Translations under genes and position numbers: made by a program
Notes under the pieces: generated by a model
Database searches by the model: none
Told to the model about the DNA's origin: nothing
Seen by the model: only the letters and a program-made list of their open reading frames with translations
Shown here: one piece after another, positions 1 to 12,000 of the stretch
Layout of the letters: each line of letters opens with the position of its first letter
Numbering within the stretch: the stretch's first letter is position 1
Assembly: GCA_013398015.1 (NCBI GenBank)
Contig: VZRR01013742.1
Location: 1-64,000 of the forward strand
Source: Oreocharis arfaki
Lineage: Eukaryota; Chordata; Aves; Passeriformes; Paramythiidae
Direction of reading: 5' to 3'
Length of the DNA stretch: 64,000 nucleotides

Positions 1-620
1 GGGGAGGTGAGCCCCAAACTTGCCACAACCGGGGAGGAGTGTCGGGGGGATATAAGGAGCTGGCGAAAGAGGAAATTCCTGATGCAATAGCAGCCGCCTT
101 TGCAACGGAGGGCGAAAGCTTGGGGCTGTTATCTCTCAATCTGTAGGTTACAGGGCTGAATCTGCTCGATAAGGAGAAGGCATCGCATAACTGCCGTGAC
201 CCCGAGATCAGAGCGGTCGGAAGCGCCTCCAGTTCCCGGGGGCTCCCCCTGCCTCGGGCGGGGGCGGGGGGCTCGGGCTCTGCCGCGCTGGAGGGGCGGC
301 GGGAACTTCCCACGGAGAAGGTCGTGGACAAAGTCCCGATACTACTTTCAATATACCCAAACAAACAGACCGGGCTCGTTTCACTTTCCTATTGTCAGAT
401 TTCAAGGTGCAGCAACGCACCACGCAACACGTGGGGAATTAACCCGTCGCGATACCATGCTCCTACCCGTCCCGTCCCGTCCCCGATGGCGGGGGGTGTG
501 ACATTCCCTCCTCCCTCCCTTCATCCCCCCCGATTCAGCAGAGAGTGCCTGGCAATCATTAGCATAGAGCCAGGCGAAGCAGAGCACTTACTCTGCGGTA
601 GCTGTTGCTGGATGGATTGT
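1..620. promoter_or_regulatory. CpG-rich, GC-rich region (possible CpG-island promoter or first exon/intron edge)
   Basis: This is the most GC- and CpG-rich stretch of the window, in contrast to the AT-rich DNA that follows. CpG dinucleotides recur through about 35-500 and the richest part is about 200-310. It contains two overlapping GGGCGG GC boxes (256-261 and 262-267), which are Sp1/KLF-type sites. A TATAAGG string sits at 51-57. Vertebrate promoters and first exons commonly have this composition, so a promoter or 5' exon at or just outside the left edge is inferred. No open frame here resembles a protein I recognise. A GC-rich exon of a gene mostly outside the window is the main alternative. 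Transcription direction cannot be fixed from this sequence alone. Confidence 0.5.
5..11 (+). other. Candidate 5' splice donor (GAG|GTGAGC context)
   Basis: Bases 4-11 read GAG then GTGAG followed by C, a good match to the vertebrate donor consensus MAG|GTRAGT with cleavage after base 6. If used, bases 1-6 are the last bases of an exon and the rest of the window is a plus-strand intron. That agrees with the absence of recognisable exons downstream. A single donor-like string is weak evidence because such strings occur by chance. Confidence 0.25.
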
Positions 621-998
621 TGAAGTTCCTGAATATTCAGGGCAGCAGGACAAAACAGCCTGGAATAACTTCCAAGCGCTGACATAACTGTAGCTGCTCG
701 GGTAACTCTGCTGTTGTTTCATGTGGAATCAACATGAATATTAATAGCTGCTCTTAGACAATTGTTGGGTTGGGGTTTGTGTGTGTGTGTCCGTGTGGTG
801 TGTAACTTGTAACAACTCTGCAAGAGTTCCAAGATTTGGTCCTTAAAATAAACTCGTAGAAGTTTTACTTTGCCACAGTCATACCGCGTGAATTTTAATT
901 TGAACATGTAGAATTAAGAAATACAGAAACTTCTTTTTTGGGGGGGGGAGGGGGCGTTGGGGGAATATGGATGCACCAATTCCTGGACTTGGCAGGGT

Positions 999-1006
999 TA
1001 TAAAAG
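999..1006 (+). promoter_or_regulatory. TATA-box-like string TATAAAAG
   Basis: This is an exact match to the strong TATA consensus, about 700 bp downstream of the GC boxes. No initiator, exon or downstream frame supports it, so it is recorded only as a sequence match. Confidence 0.12.
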
Positions 1007-1876
1007 CGTTTGGCAGCCTGGTTATTACATGGCTTGATTATGTCAACAGCACAGAATCGGCTGTATTTCAGCTGTTCCTGAGGTCTGCTGTGTTATCATC
1101 TAGTGTAGTAGAAATTACAGTAGTGGGTTCAGAAGTGAGTAGGATTTGACCCTTAAAAAGCGTAATTGTAGTAGACTTACTTATACATCCATTAAGCAAA
1201 TAAATTAATGGAAAGGATATACAATAGGTATGTATAATGCAAAATGTATTATTACAGTATAGACGAATAAAGCAAAGTGGGTCATTGAGTTTTGGTCAAA
1301 ATGGATGATATAATGGGAAGATAAATCTGTATTTGCTTTCTGAGTTTCCCCTCTAATACATTTAATTCTTTCTTTACAAATTATTTTTAATTATTTCTGA
1401 CATTACAGTAATTATGCAGGGTATTTTGGTCTACTCAGTTTAGTGATTTAAGCGACCTTTCCTGACTCCCAGTTACTGTATACTTTAGCTGGGTGATGTC
1501 TTTTTGTATCCCGGGTGGACACTTTACTGTTTAGATGGAAGCTGTGAGAGCCAACTCCATCCTAGCGGCTAAGTTGTTATACTCATCAGATTCAAAAATT
1601 TCGAACCAGCATCTTATCACTGTTATATTTGTCTCATAATCAGCTGATGCACTCGAGTACACTGATCCCTTTTTGGAAAGCTTCATCAAGGTTAATATGT
1701 TATTTAATCAAAAAAGGCATCCAAATAAAGCCATTACTTTGTTGTTCTTTAAATGGATTGAATCGCTAGTTGCCAGTTGCTGTGGAAATAATTTGTAATA
1801 ACTTATTCCGAGACGGAAAAGTTTTAGATGTGTTTCACCAAAATGATACATTTTAACTGTGATATTGCTATTAAAA

Positions 1877-1906
1877 AAAAATCAATAAAACAAAAATCAA
1901 TAAAAC
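1877..1906. repeat. Perfect 15-bp tandem duplication
   Basis: Bases 1877-1891 and 1892-1906 are identical copies of a 15-bp A-rich unit, each containing AATAAA. It probably arose by replication slippage in A-rich DNA. The doubled AATAAA resembles a polyadenylation signal pair, but nothing nearby indicates a transcript end. Confidence 0.85.
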
Positions 1907-3509
1907 ACCAAGGGATTTTCTATTGAATGCTTAATGTGGAGGTCTGTAAAGTGAGTTGGTTTCTGTGTTTATTTGTGATACTAATAGTAACATGATACCA
2001 AAGGACTTTTTTCCAAATTAGGCTTGTGTATCAGTTCACTGGAAAAATAAGCTTCCGTTATGGAAGATGACTTTTCTTTTCTGGTCATACTGACCTTTGC
2101 TTTTATTTTCCTCATAAAAAGCACTGGCCGCCAAACAGAAATCCAGGAAATAGCAAACTGTGCATTTAGCTTACATTCCGATTAAACGGTTTGACATTAA
2201 TGGGATGCTAGAAAGCCATATGCCAAACAAATAGGGGAAGGATAAAGGCAAAACATGGAAAATATTTAGAGCTACTAGATGCCAGTCGAGTCAGGTTTCT
2301 TGAATGTGTGGGTGAAAGAGTAGCGAACTGTGCACTGGATGTCACCTGCCTAGGATTAATGACCTGGAAGCTATTGATCCCAGATTGTTTCTGGTCTCTT
2401 GTGTTTTGAGCACTTGTTGTGGAATTTTGCCATGCTGGGTCTCTTTCTAGAGTTTTCCCATAGACTTGGGCTGGCTTTGGATTGTGCCCACCCGAGTAAA
2501 GGCTAAAAGCGTGCACTTTCTTCTGACCTCCCTTCTGTGACCAGGATATGTTAATCTTTTCTGACATTTGAAGATGATTTTGAATGAGTTCATTGACATT
2601 CATACTTAGAGCAGGGAATTATTTGCAGCCTTTGGAAGCTATTTACAATTTTTGGAAAACAACCTAATTGATTTTTGAGTATAAAGGGGAAAGATGCTGA
2701 ACATGAAACAATTCTCTTCAAAGCCTCTTACACGGCAGTTATTCAGTCCCTCTTTTCTAGCTTCTGCTTCCCTCAAATTGTGTGAACCTAGCATGTCCTT
2801 GTTTACTGAATAGTGCACGCTTGCATAGCTTTTTTTTCCTGTTTGTATTAATTAAAGGAGTATCACCCAGATAGGTTAGTACAGATCACAGATACTTTAA
2901 ATGAACAGGTCAGCAAGTGCAGCTGGAAGGAATGTCAAATATGTAGTACCTGTGGTTTATATTGATGACCTTCCTTCTTGCCACAGATTATTAAAATATA
3001 ATCAGCAGAAATGCGGAAGGCTTTACAAGCAAAGATGACTTCTGGAAGGCCAGAAGATAAATTGCAGTAACTATAAAGAAGGAGTAAAAGGTTTGAGAGT
3101 GGTTTCCTTAGATTTAAGCAAAATAAAAGTGTCCAGTTGCTCATAATAACCATCTTACATTATGTATTTAATGGTAACTATTGTAGTTTAGAAGCTGAGA
3201 TCCTTGGACCATACTTATTGCAACAGAACAGAACTATTTATCCCTTTAATCTGATACTTACTTGCTGGCAGTAGCAGGGTATCTGATACTTTGGAAGGGA
3301 ACACTTCGCTGTGAACGCTGGCTGCCTGTGGAGAAGTACTGCCGACGCTGTTCCGGTGCAGGGAGGTGAGGGCCTGCTAGTGATGGGCAGGGGGACAGTT
3401 TTTTCCCTGATTGCTTCACATGATCTTCCTCAAATATTCAATTTGGTTAACTCCTCCTTTAACTTATAGCTATGAATATTGGTAAAGTTTCGTGTAGTTG
3501 TTTGGTTTG

Positions 3510-3840
3510 TTTTTTTTTTTTTAATTAAGAAATCTTTTATTGGCAGATGTAGTTTATGTAAAAAAGCAGTTTTATTATCAGGTTTGTATCAACTTAACTT
3601 ACAAGTAAGGGCTATGTGGATAGCTGTGTTATCTCCTCAGACCATTGCCATCTCTGTTCAAATGCTTGGTTCAGTCTCAGGCTTCCATGCTCTTTTTAGA
3701 GCCACAGGCCCCTGCCTGGGGTTGCTGAGCCCCCTGGGCACACAGAGCAAGTGCCTCACAGTATGTCCCTGTGGGCTGCGCTGGGGGGCTGCTGCGCCCA
3801 CCCGGGGCTTCTTCTCCGCCCCTCCTCAGCACCATAAACC
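3510..3840 (-). pseudogene. Probable retrocopy of an mRNA 3' end (minus strand)
   Basis: Read on the minus strand, the segment goes from a GC-rich part (about 3830-3690) into an AT-rich part. It then reaches an AATAAA signal (TTTATT on plus at 3536-3541), followed 13 bases later by a 13-base A run (T run 3510-3522 on plus). A signal 10-30 nt before a genomic poly-A tract is the hallmark of a reverse-transcribed polyadenylated RNA. A second AATAAA-like string lies slightly upstream. The parent gene is not recognised. The GC-rich part has an open minus-strand frame of about 60 codons ending near 3690 that matches nothing I know. I saw no convincing target-site duplication. A genuine terminal exon of a minus-strand gene, with a chance A run, is the alternative. 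Confidence 0.35.
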
Positions 3841-4995
3841 AAAATGCACTCAAAGCACTCTTATTTACAACTTGTCCTTTGGTATTCTGTAATCCAGAGT
3901 GGGTTCTGAATATTTGTTGGAAATGTTAATCTTGCTTGACTGCCATTTAGTATTTCTTCTGTTTTCCCCTGTTCCTAGATAATTCCAGATGGCTGTTCTT
4001 GCCCATCTCTGTGACTGGTCATCTAAAGTGAATTACATATGAAGCAGAGAATTTTCATACACTGGACTGAATTTTAGTATTTTCCTTTTGAACTACCTAA
4101 TTGATATATTAAATTGTTACTGCAATTCCTGCTGATCAGGTACAAGTAAATCTCTTTCACCATTGCCAGTGTTGCCTAGTCATGGAGGAGCTTTACAAGT
4201 TTATCTGTAAAAATTTGTTAATGGCTGCAGGATAGCAGAGAGAGTAATCAGAAACTACTGAGTTTTATCTAAATTGTATGAGCCAGTGAAACAAGAGTCC
4301 AAAACAGCCATGATGCCTGTCTGGTTTAAAGCAATAGGACTGGATTTAGATCCCCTTTGTTCTTTTATAAGTTAAATATGTTTTGTTTTAAAAATAACGT
4401 TTGGGGCATCTGCTTTGCATTATGAGTTAATTCCATTCATTGTTTTAAAATAGTGATTAACCTTTTGCAAATTATATACTGCACATGAACAGTAATTTTT
4501 TCAATAATCTTTAAATGTGCATGCTGTAACAGCGCCATAATGTGGACTGACATAATAGGAATTGACAGTAAATTTTTAGTTGCCTAAATACGTATTTAAA
4601 TGATAGAGCTGAAGAGTCATCTGCAAAAAGCTATTATGATCCAGTGAGTTAATTCATATATAGATAATTTCTCCAGTGTGAATTAAGGAAGAATTTTTCT
4701 TTTTCCATTATCATTTAAATTATTTTCAAAATTCCTGAAACATAAACCAAAAATCTTTATACTTAGAATCAAGATATGTCTGTGACTTGAAATTATAAAA
4801 TCCAGTTTGCTTTGACGAATAACTTTTTCCTTAACCCACTATGTTCTACTTATTTATCTGATACTGTGCTCAGCCGGGGGCATCTCCTAAGAAGTGCTGA
4901 TGTTTCATTTCACAGGCATTGTAGAATATTCAAGTGTAATCTACAAAATATGGGATCTTAGCATTGACTGTTAATAACTGTGAACTGTTTAAAAC

Positions 4996-5016
4996 TTTTT
5001 TTTTTTTTTTTTTTTT
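4996..5016. repeat. Poly-T run (21 bases)
   Basis: An uninterrupted T homopolymer. No reversed AATAAA lies just to its right, so unlike the run at 3510 it does not look like the tail of an inserted mRNA copy. Confidence 0.9.
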
Positions 5017-7763
5017 ACGGAAGAAAAGGAAAAAGGGTGATAGTATATTTTCCATAGCATAAAGTAGAAAAATTCTGTCACTTAATTTCATGAGAGGAAG
5101 GATCAGTTTTTGGCCATCCAGTTACGTCCCAGTTTGGAATTTTCCACTCTAAATCACTGATAGCAATTAGCTGGGAAACTACACTGGGGAAGGATAACTC
5201 TGTAAATACTGAACACTTGCATTCTCCTCCGTGAATTTCCATAGGTCTCTTTTTGGGATGGGATATTGGACTCAACAGACCCTGAGTGGTAGTTCAGGAT
5301 ACATCTACCAAAACCAAATGGTTTTTGAAATGAAACTGCTTGCATGAGTTGCAACCGAGGAAATGGATCACAAAATGTATTTTAGTTCACTTTGCTTTAA
5401 ACAATGTTTTGTGATAATTGCATTTAGGGTGAACATCCTCCTACGGCAGGTGGATTAATATATACAATACAATTTGAAGAACTGAATGGAAAGATCTTCT
5501 AAATCATGTGTATTGTAACACTTTATTAGTTATAAGCAGAAACTTTCTGAAATAATATAAGCTTTTTTTTTTTAGTTTTCATGAAATTATGCTTTTGATA
5601 CCATAAAATATTCCAAAGTTTTTTCTGTGCGCTTCTGAGAATACTCATGTGGGTAACACTTACCTTTCTGTTCATTATTCTATTTAAAGGTACCCTGTTC
5701 ACTCCAAAACTAATTTACTTCAGATATTTTCTTTGCACATAATTTTAATTTTTGTCATGAAGAAGAAAGCTATTCAAGTATCAAAAAGAAATACATTTTT
5801 TGTTACAAGTATCAAACAGTGGGATTTTATGGCCATTGGAAGGCTGAAATTAGCCATAGTCCAGGAACAATGGAGCAGGTGCAATTAAAATTCGCCGGTG
5901 CACCTTGCCACACTGACTGGATGTTTTTTTTTGCATTAAAATAAGCAGATGTTTTGGTAAAAAAAATTTATTCATCCTTAGAATTTATAGAATTAATCTC
6001 TGAACTGGCCAAATGGCTAAATTATGCCTGAATTCCTTTTGATCCAAAACAAGCTTGGGTTCAAGCAAAGCTTTCAGACTAGTTTTTTTATTCACATTAT
6101 AATTTTATGTGATACTAAATATACTGGAAAAAGTGCACCTTAGCTGTTAAGACGTATTTTTTTACATTCATTTTGTTCCTTGAATTGTGTGACTGAATGA
6201 GAGGGCACAGTAGGTGTGCATACAGATTACCTGACTGACAAAATAACAAGAGTTATATACTGGAGTTGGATGGGGCTGGGGGGAAGGGAAGAATGGGAGT
6301 ACGTGGGACTGCTGCACATGCTTTAGCATAATTGACAGCTGAAATACACTTGTAACGTTACGGTGCCATGACTGAAGTTCATAACTCTGAATGTTCATCT
6401 TAGAGCACTTGTTAACGATGCTGTACTGAGAACAGGTAATAGGTATTTTACATGTGGAGTAAAAGTTGTTGTTTGGGACATGCCTCTCAGCATATGCTTG
6501 TATTTACAAATTGTTGTAGGATAGAAACTATTTTTGAATTTTACTTTTGGGAAATGATTTACTTTTTTATGTTACATGAAATGATTGTAAGGAATCAAAA
6601 ATAAAGCAGTTATATAAAGTAAACAATGAAGGAAACAGGTAATATATACATATATATCTTGTGGCTATTTAATAACATCTTTTGTAACCTTGGTTTCATG
6701 TTGTTCTCATACTTACTAATGATTTATTTTTTTTTAAGAGCTAGATTGTGATTTTATATATGGGACATAAATACAGTTAGATACTGTATTTTTAACAGAA
6801 GTACAAACAACATGTTACATTTTTATAAGTGATGGATCTAGGCAGGGCTTATTGATAGTTCGAACATTCCTTAAAAAAACATTACTAAAGGTATTATTTT
6901 TGAGTTGTTCTTTTCCAAATGTGGTAAAAATATAAACTTAATACTTTAATTGATTTTATATCATGTTTTAATGGATGACAGCATTATCTGTCTTTATGAA
7001 GTATATAATTTGTTTCCAGTCTCTTGGCCTGCTGTAAAAACTTTTCTTTGTTGGACAAGGTCACCTGTAGGACTTAGTTATTTACATTAAAATAACAATG
7101 CTGTGGTTTTAAACCATATGTGTAACTTTAAGAATGCAGATAGTCCTGTTGCTTTCAATAGACTACATGTATCTTTTAAGCCAAGCATATGCAAAATATA
7201 TTTGGAAGTGCTGTAAAAGAATCAGTTGGCATCTTAGGTAGGAAGCTGGATTGCTGTATACTTTGTGGCATTTGCAGGGACACTTTGAAAGCATTGAAAA
7301 AATGCTTGAGATTTGGTGTCCTGTAAATTAATGCTTGTTGCATAAAATAGATTCATAATGCATTTTTTAATGCATCATGCATTTAATGCAATCTTAGTGT
7401 TTTTGTGAGCATTGTTTCGTATTAATTAATTTTAGGAAATCAAGGCAACATCTTTGCAGGAATGAGTTATCAGAATTTGGTACAACCTGTGGCTTCATAC
7501 CCTCTGCTGGGATTTTTTGTATTCAGTTTTGTAGTACAGATACAGCCTATCCCATTTTGAAGGGAATACATGCTTCCAAGATGCCATAGTTGTCACTTTT
7601 CGCATTTTAGTGCTGATTCTCACTGGTAGTTTGCTGGGAAGGAAGTGAAACCATTTTCCAATTATCTTGTTTCCTTAACAGAAATTTACTGCATAGGGGG
7701 AAGAAAGTACCTCAGGTGGTATTAAATATATAATAAGGACTAATATAAGTGAAAAGTCATATG

Positions 7764-7786
7764 TTTTTTTTTTTTTTTTCTTTTTT
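7764..7786. repeat. Poly-T run with one C interruption
   Basis: Sixteen T, one C, then six T. It is a simple low-complexity tract and no polyadenylation signal is seen beside it. Confidence 0.85.
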
Positions 7787-8299
7787 AAAATATATTTCTC
7801 TCTTAGCTTGTTAGAACAGTTCTTGCAGGGTAGGTGACATACAGGATTTTGTAATTTCTCTGTGCCTGTGTCTAACAGTAAAGCCTAGTTTCCCGATTCT
7901 GGTGCAAGTTACATTGGCGATTGTTCTAATACAAAGCAGGGTTGCTTGGTTTTGGTTTTGGTTTGTTATGGATGTTTTTTAAGCTGATACTCATCGCTTT
8001 TAACAGGCCCGGTTAAAGAATATACATTAAATGGTAATAAAATATTTTGTCTTACATTTCTGGGCATTATAGATGGTTTGTGATTCTACTGGTTCCCTTT
8101 GAAATGAATTTGCTGCTGAAATATGGTGTTAAAAATGACAGTAGGAGAAAAAGAAGCTCCTGCTACAGTAATTTACAGTTTAACATATAGCTGTGTATAA
8201 AATACAGTTTTGAGAAACTATGAGACAAATGTATTAGAAATACTAATTTACCAGCCTATAGCTATTTCAGGAGCACACATGCAAATCAGGTAAGAAAGG

Positions 8300-9040
8300 A
8301 ATCATAGCATTTCCTGGGGAGGGCATCAGTGAGGTTTTTAATCAACATGTTTGGGGATAGCCACAGCTGTTGGGTTGGCTTGAGGCCACCTCAAGGTACA
8401 ACAGGTGGGACATCACTAAGAATTAATAAACTTTCAACAGATTTTATTGTTCAGACCTTCTCTGGCACCTTCTCAATAGGGTGGCAGAAAGGGTGGATTT
8501 TATCTTGAGAAGAAGCAGCCCACTGCCGTGGTTTGTACGTCAGATTTACACACTGAGAAGGCAGTTTGCTCAAACACCCGGAATTTCTTTGTTATCCTTC
8601 CTCTGCTCTTTGAATCTGTTTAGTTGACCCAGAAGATGTGTGGTCCCACACAGAGGGATTTGTTGCTCAGCTCAGTGGTCAGACTCAACCCATTATCATT
8701 TTGGCCTCATTGCAATGAAAGTCAGACTCTAGGACACAGCGGATGGGATGTGGTGTTAAACAAAGCAATGTCAGGTTGTTCCTGAAGGAGTGGAGGCTCC
8801 ACTGCCTTTAGCTCTCTGCTGCTGAGCCTGTGCTAATGCGGGTCTGCCAAGCAGAGGTTTCATCTCTTCTGGTCCCCCCTTCTGTGATTTTGTCTCGTTG
8901 AGTCTGATTTTACATGTCTTATTACTTAAATTAGGACAATGCAGTGATATCATGAGAGGCAATAAAATAATAGTTATGAAATACATGTATTCAGAAATAT
9001 TCTGAAGTATGACTACATGAGTAGAACATTTTGACATTAA
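8300..9040. other. Moderately GC-rich unexplained segment
   Basis: Composition rises over about 8320-8890 relative to its flanks, and the texture (mixed purine/pyrimidine words, few homopolymers) resembles old interspersed-repeat sequence. A perfect inverted repeat TGTGTGG/CCACACA with a 2-bp spacer lies at 8637-8652. An 88-codon minus-strand frame at 8771-9037 is unrecognised. It could be an old LTR or DNA transposon remnant, but no terminal repeats or duplicated target were found. Confidence 0.25.
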
Positions 9041-12000
9041 AGGAAAGAAGGATGTCCTTAGTTAAAACTGCTGGCATTGTTATGTGGTAAGTTGTCTGCT
9101 CTTTGGTTTGCCAGCCAATGAGAGAAAAGGAATTTTTTTTTAGGGGTGAAAATGCAGAGCTAACTAATTCTAAATACTGTTTTGTGAAATCATGTTTCAT
9201 CCCTGTAAGTAGTTTTCTGTGTGGAGGGTATGCTCTGAACAGGATAGGTCTGTCTTTGCAGCTTGGCTGATCACTTCCTTTCAGAAATCCAGAACACATG
9301 CAGATTTGAACTTGTAGCCAGGAAAAAGTGCTGCCATGCTTCAAATTGCCAAAGGACCTCAGGGGACAGAAACTTGACCTGGTTTTATGAAACCATAGAA
9401 TTACATTTATACAAGTTACCCCATGGGAGAAGAATGAACTGATCCCAATTCATTTCTAAATTCTGGGGCCTTACGGGTCACATTTGAATTTTCTCCTACA
9501 CCTGTTTTTCTACTAAATTTTTCTGAGGACATTTTTAGAAACTTACTTTACATTAGGTATGGGTCAAGTGCATAATGTTTAACAGTTCAGCATTCTGATT
9601 CTTTAAAATGTCTAATGGTTTCTCAATATAATTAAGCTGCAAAAAGTTTAAATTATAGAATTTGTTTGGTGTGGACTAAATCCTCAAACCATGAGCTCTC
9701 CTCTGGGTTTAGTAACTTAGGCTTTGTTTTCCTGCATGAGAAATAGAGGAGGCAGTGACTGCTGTCAGTACATGTTGTATGGGCTACAGAGAAGAGAGCA
9801 ACTCTGCAGATATTGGGCTACTCGTCTGGAACGTGGGACTCTGTGGCTCAAGGTTCAAAAGGGAACAATGAGACAGTTCACGAGAAGACTCCCAAGACTC
9901 CATTCTTCCTTTCTCATTCCCTTAGTTACACTAAAAATTTTGGATTTGGGAAATCTTGGTTCATCTTGCCTTATCTTGGAATCAATTAAAATAATGAGTA
10001 GATGCTCCCATGGCATTCCTCTTTTGGTATTTTGGTTTGAGCTAGAAGCCTAAATACCCTAGGGTGAGTCCTTACCTCTCTCTGGTGAGGTGGTGTGGTG
10101 TTTATGCTGCCCAAGTGTTCCTGCTGGTGTATTGCCAGGTTGGACTGTGCCGGCTAAGTTGAAATAGTGGGCCCTAAGGACACGGAAGGGTTCCTTAGTT
10201 CAAACACTTAGATGGTTACATTAAAATTAGAATTAGCTTGCGTTTTGATTTATTTAACAAACTAAGTGAGTGTTCTGTTCAGTTTAAGTTTGCCTCAGCA
10301 ATTACTATCCCACAGAGGTTCTACAAACCTTCCAGGCTTTGCTTTCGCCTTCTTTTCCTGTTCTCAGTCAGTCTTTCTGAACCTTAAAATACATTTTCAG
10401 TGTTGAAATTGGCATTAAGTGTCTGCATAAGTCTACCTATTTCTAGTGAATGAGTGACAGATTTGGATACTACTTATCTAGTATAGATGCTTTTGTCTTT
10501 AACGCCATCTCAACACTCCAGATCGACTGAACAGCTCAGCTGATGATCCCCGGCTGTAGGCTTTCAGTTTGTCACTATGGATGTGGCAGAGGAGGCTAGT
10601 TCTGAGTTTGTAGTCCCTTTTTTGGCTTGGGCAAAAAGGATGGGTAGGTGAGAAATGGATATAAGGGTGTTACCAAGACAAGTAAGAAGATGCTTATTTA
10701 CTCTGGTTGTTTGTTTTTCATACTGGTGAATTTTTCTGTGCAGTTTGTGTGAAGCCATTCATGACTTTGCCAGTCTGGGCAATCAAACTGTTTCATGAGG
10801 CATCATTGTAGGGACATTATCAAAGGCTTGCTCTTGTTTTGACTGGCAAAGTGAAAGGCAGGTCTTCTGAATGATGATTACTTATCACCATTATGTATTT
10901 ATTATAAACGTGTGCATTGTGTCCCATCAACAGGTTTGACTGCTATGTGGTGCTGATATCCTAAGTGGGTAGAAGGGGGGATATTTTTTTCCAAGACACA
11001 GAGAATGGTTTCGTTCTAACATGACTTTTAATGGAAGGTAGAGATGTCCAGTTGCATTTAGGGGCTTAAAGAGTTTTCTTATTTGCTTGGTTTTTCCTTT
11101 GTAGTTCTGTTGTTCTTAAGTTGTGTAGAAGATTTCTTTGAATTTTATTGTATCCAGAGTAAGTTTAGATCAGACTAGTCTAAGGCTTTCGACTTATGAA
11201 TAAAATGTTTTGGCTGCTTTCTGATTTTGGTAGTAAATAAGGGAAATTAAATTAAATTTAAGATCACCTATAGGTGGCAATAAATTCTTCATTGAAATTG
11301 AAATGTTTGTCTTAAATTCTCTTTGTGTCTAAACTAGAGAGGAAAAAAATCCCTTTGTTATCTTTTTGGTCATAGAACAACAACTCAGAATGAAGGAACA
11401 AATTCAGATCTTCGAAAATTCAAACTCTTCCTTTCTCTTTCCTCTTCTGGTTACTTTCTTCTCACACACCTCTCTGGATTTGGAAGAAAAAGAAGATGAA
11501 AATACAGTTCTTCCTGGAAGCTGTATTTTATGAGGCACCGCGAAAACTTCAGATACAGAGGATGCTTAGTAGAAGCAGTTGCTAACCCTAGCAGTAGCAG
11601 TAGGGACAAGAGCCCTGAGGCTATGGGGCTGGGAACATGCTGAAGAGTAGCATCGTGAAGAGGCAGAAGTGAAAGGCTGGTTGACAGCATGCTAAAGCAA
11701 ATTTATCCGGTGTTGCTGTCACATGCGGCCTTACAAGTTTACATATGTATGATCAAATTTTCAGTCTTTGGATCACAACTGTGTCCTTTCTCTTCGTTAA
11801 GTAGGGCTATGTTTAGAGTAGTGCCCGGGAAAGCAAGCAAGAAGAAACTAGCTTTACTTTAGAGTTGGATGTTGAGTGAGATTCTTATGGCAGTGATGTT
11901 AATTGGGAATGAAAAAATTAATTTTTTTTTTGTAATACACTTAATCTGAAAATTCTTAGCTATGCTTTGTATGGTTCTAAGTTTATTTCAGAAGTATACG

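Larger units (their letters stand above)
621..3509. other. Unique non-coding DNA
   Basis: No gene is recognised here. Small features are a (GT)6 run at 779-790, a G run near 940-955, a TATAAAAG string at 999-1006, and a perfect 15-bp tandem duplication at 1877-1906. A minus-strand open frame of 131 codons at 2208-2603 has no recognisable domain. By my rough estimate about one frame of that length is expected by chance in 64 kb at this base composition. Confidence 0.6.
3841..8299. other. Unique AT-rich non-coding DNA
   Basis: No gene or recognisable repeat. It holds a 21-base T run at 4996-5016, a TA-rich patch at 6642-6657, a near-palindromic ATGCAT cluster at 7358-7390, and a 16-base T run at 7764-7779. 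The short open frames here are of chance length. Confidence 0.6.

Noticed and set aside
999..1006. TATAAAAG as a real promoter
   Set aside because: It is kept only as a low-confidence motif. No initiator, CpG context or transcript-like sequence supports it.
2208..2603. 131-codon minus-strand open frame
   Set aside because: No recognisable domain. My rough estimate is that about one frame of this length is expected by chance in a 64-kb AT-rich window.
3479..3892. 137-codon plus-strand open frame
   Set aside because: It begins in the T run and runs antisense through the proposed retrocopy. It codes a low-complexity F/V-rich start and has no recognised domain.
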